Origin: an uncultured Chlamydiae bacterium
GTDB taxonomy: Bacteria; Chlamydiota; Chlamydiia; Chlamydiales; Parachlamydiaceae
Assembly (NCBI GenBank): GCA_950054535.1
Contig: CATLPS010000006.1
Span: 1 to 33,470 of the forward strand
DNA: 33,470 nucleotides
Direction of reading: 5' to 3'
Every line of letters starts with the position of its first letter. Within the stretch, counting starts at the first letter, position 1. A program made the translations under genes and the position numbers. The notes under the pieces are model-generated. The model searched no databases, was not told the origin of the DNA, and saw only the letters and a list, made by a program, of their open reading frames with translations. This document shows, piece after piece, positions 33,221 to 33,470 of the stretch.

Positions 33221-33470
33221 TCAACTACATGCTTGTTGATAATATGGTAACGCCTCTTTCGTTTGAGAATGAATAGAAACTAGCTGTAGCGAAGTTACTG
33301 GACAGCTATTAATAAAATCAAAGCAGGCCTTTAAAGAAATAGCTGCGGCTCTTTCTTTAGAGAAGCCAAAAATTCCTGTACTGATCGAAGGAAAAGCAAG
33401 ATGCGATTGCTTGTTTTGATGCGCCAGTAACAAGCTATTGTAATAACAAGAATAGAGCTGACTCTCTTTT
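33221..33470 (-). CDS. Macro-domain protein (5' end beyond window)
   Basis: The frame enters from the right edge and runs without a stop to TAG at 33221, giving about 82 residues of the C-terminal half. LYSCYYNSLLLAHQ, then LAFPSISTGIFGFSKERAAA and ISLKACFDFI, match macro domains of the YmdB/AF1521 type. PSISTGIFGF is the loop that cradles the ADP-ribose phosphate. Such proteins bind or hydrolyse ADP-ribose derivatives, including O-acetyl-ADP-ribose and mono-ADP-ribosyl-protein. A TTG at 33433 is a possible internal start but would cut the domain, so the real start lies outside. It converges on batD with a seven-base gap and no terminator seen. The catalytic Asn/Asp near the N-terminus is not visible here. 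Confidence 0.87.
   Translation of the reverse strand, partial: KESQLYSCYYNSLLLAHQNKQSHLAFPSISTGIFGFSKERAAAISLKACFDFINSCPVTSLQLVSIHSQTKEALPYYQQACS

Overview
The window is AT-rich chromosomal DNA from a member of the Chlamydiae, most likely an environmental ('chlamydia-like') lineage. The evidence is a tandem pair encoding the cysteine-rich envelope proteins OmcA and OmcB, which are hallmarks of the phylum, and a cydA/cydB-cdaA(ybbP)-ybbR block that, from general knowledge, matches the neighbourhood in Chlamydia trachomatis. I believe that Ugd and a sugar-1-phosphate transferase are absent from the pathogenic Chlamydiaceae. Genus or species cannot be fixed from the sequence alone. No tRNA, rRNA, CRISPR, integrase, transposase or phage gene was seen.

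Layout. 1-865: a partial, unrecognised protein on the minus strand with a nuclear-localisation-like basic cluster. 866-1686: an AT-rich spacer. 1687-3905: omcA and omcB, with a hairpin between them and a strong terminator after them. 3993-6851: two divergent unknown genes, a membrane-anchored protein with a C-terminal J-domain and a possible HEPN-fold protein. 6967-11785: a coupled run of a small unknown protein, Maf, an exported HEAT-repeat-like protein and LptD. 11859-15497: UDP-glucose dehydrogenase, a polyprenyl diphosphate synthase, a sugar-phosphate transferase and an MreD-like membrane protein, which reads as an envelope or surface-glycan group. 15510-16464: two exported paralogues on the minus strand. 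16679-18255: folD and a convergent unknown gene. 18429-20177: a large unknown protein whose C-terminus has a His/Asn/Gln/Cys pattern suggesting a cysteine protease or acyltransferase-like effector. 20174-22583 (minus): cytochrome bd oxidase. 22727-25993: cdaA, ybbR, rsmE and a P-loop kinase-like gene. 26238-33213: a tightly packed moxR-DUF58-DUF4381-batA-batB/C-batD operon. 33221-33470: a macro-domain protein cut by the window end.

How it fits together. Much of the window concerns the envelope: disulfide-linked coat proteins (OmcA/B), LPS export (LptD), glycan precursors and lipid carrier (Ugd, prenyl synthase, sugar transferase), shape (MreD), and MoxR/Bat proteins thought to act on envelope complexes. 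Respiration at low oxygen (CydAB) and c-di-AMP signalling (CdaA/YbbR) share a divergent control region. Unknown genes with J-domain, HEPN-like, protease-like and NLS-like features are interspersed, as expected of a host-associated intracellular bacterium.

Several starts were moved to match ribosome binding sites: the 5463 gene, ugd, the sugar transferase, folD, cydA, cdaA, ybbR, batA and batD. Two genes appear to start with TTG (7910 and 16679).
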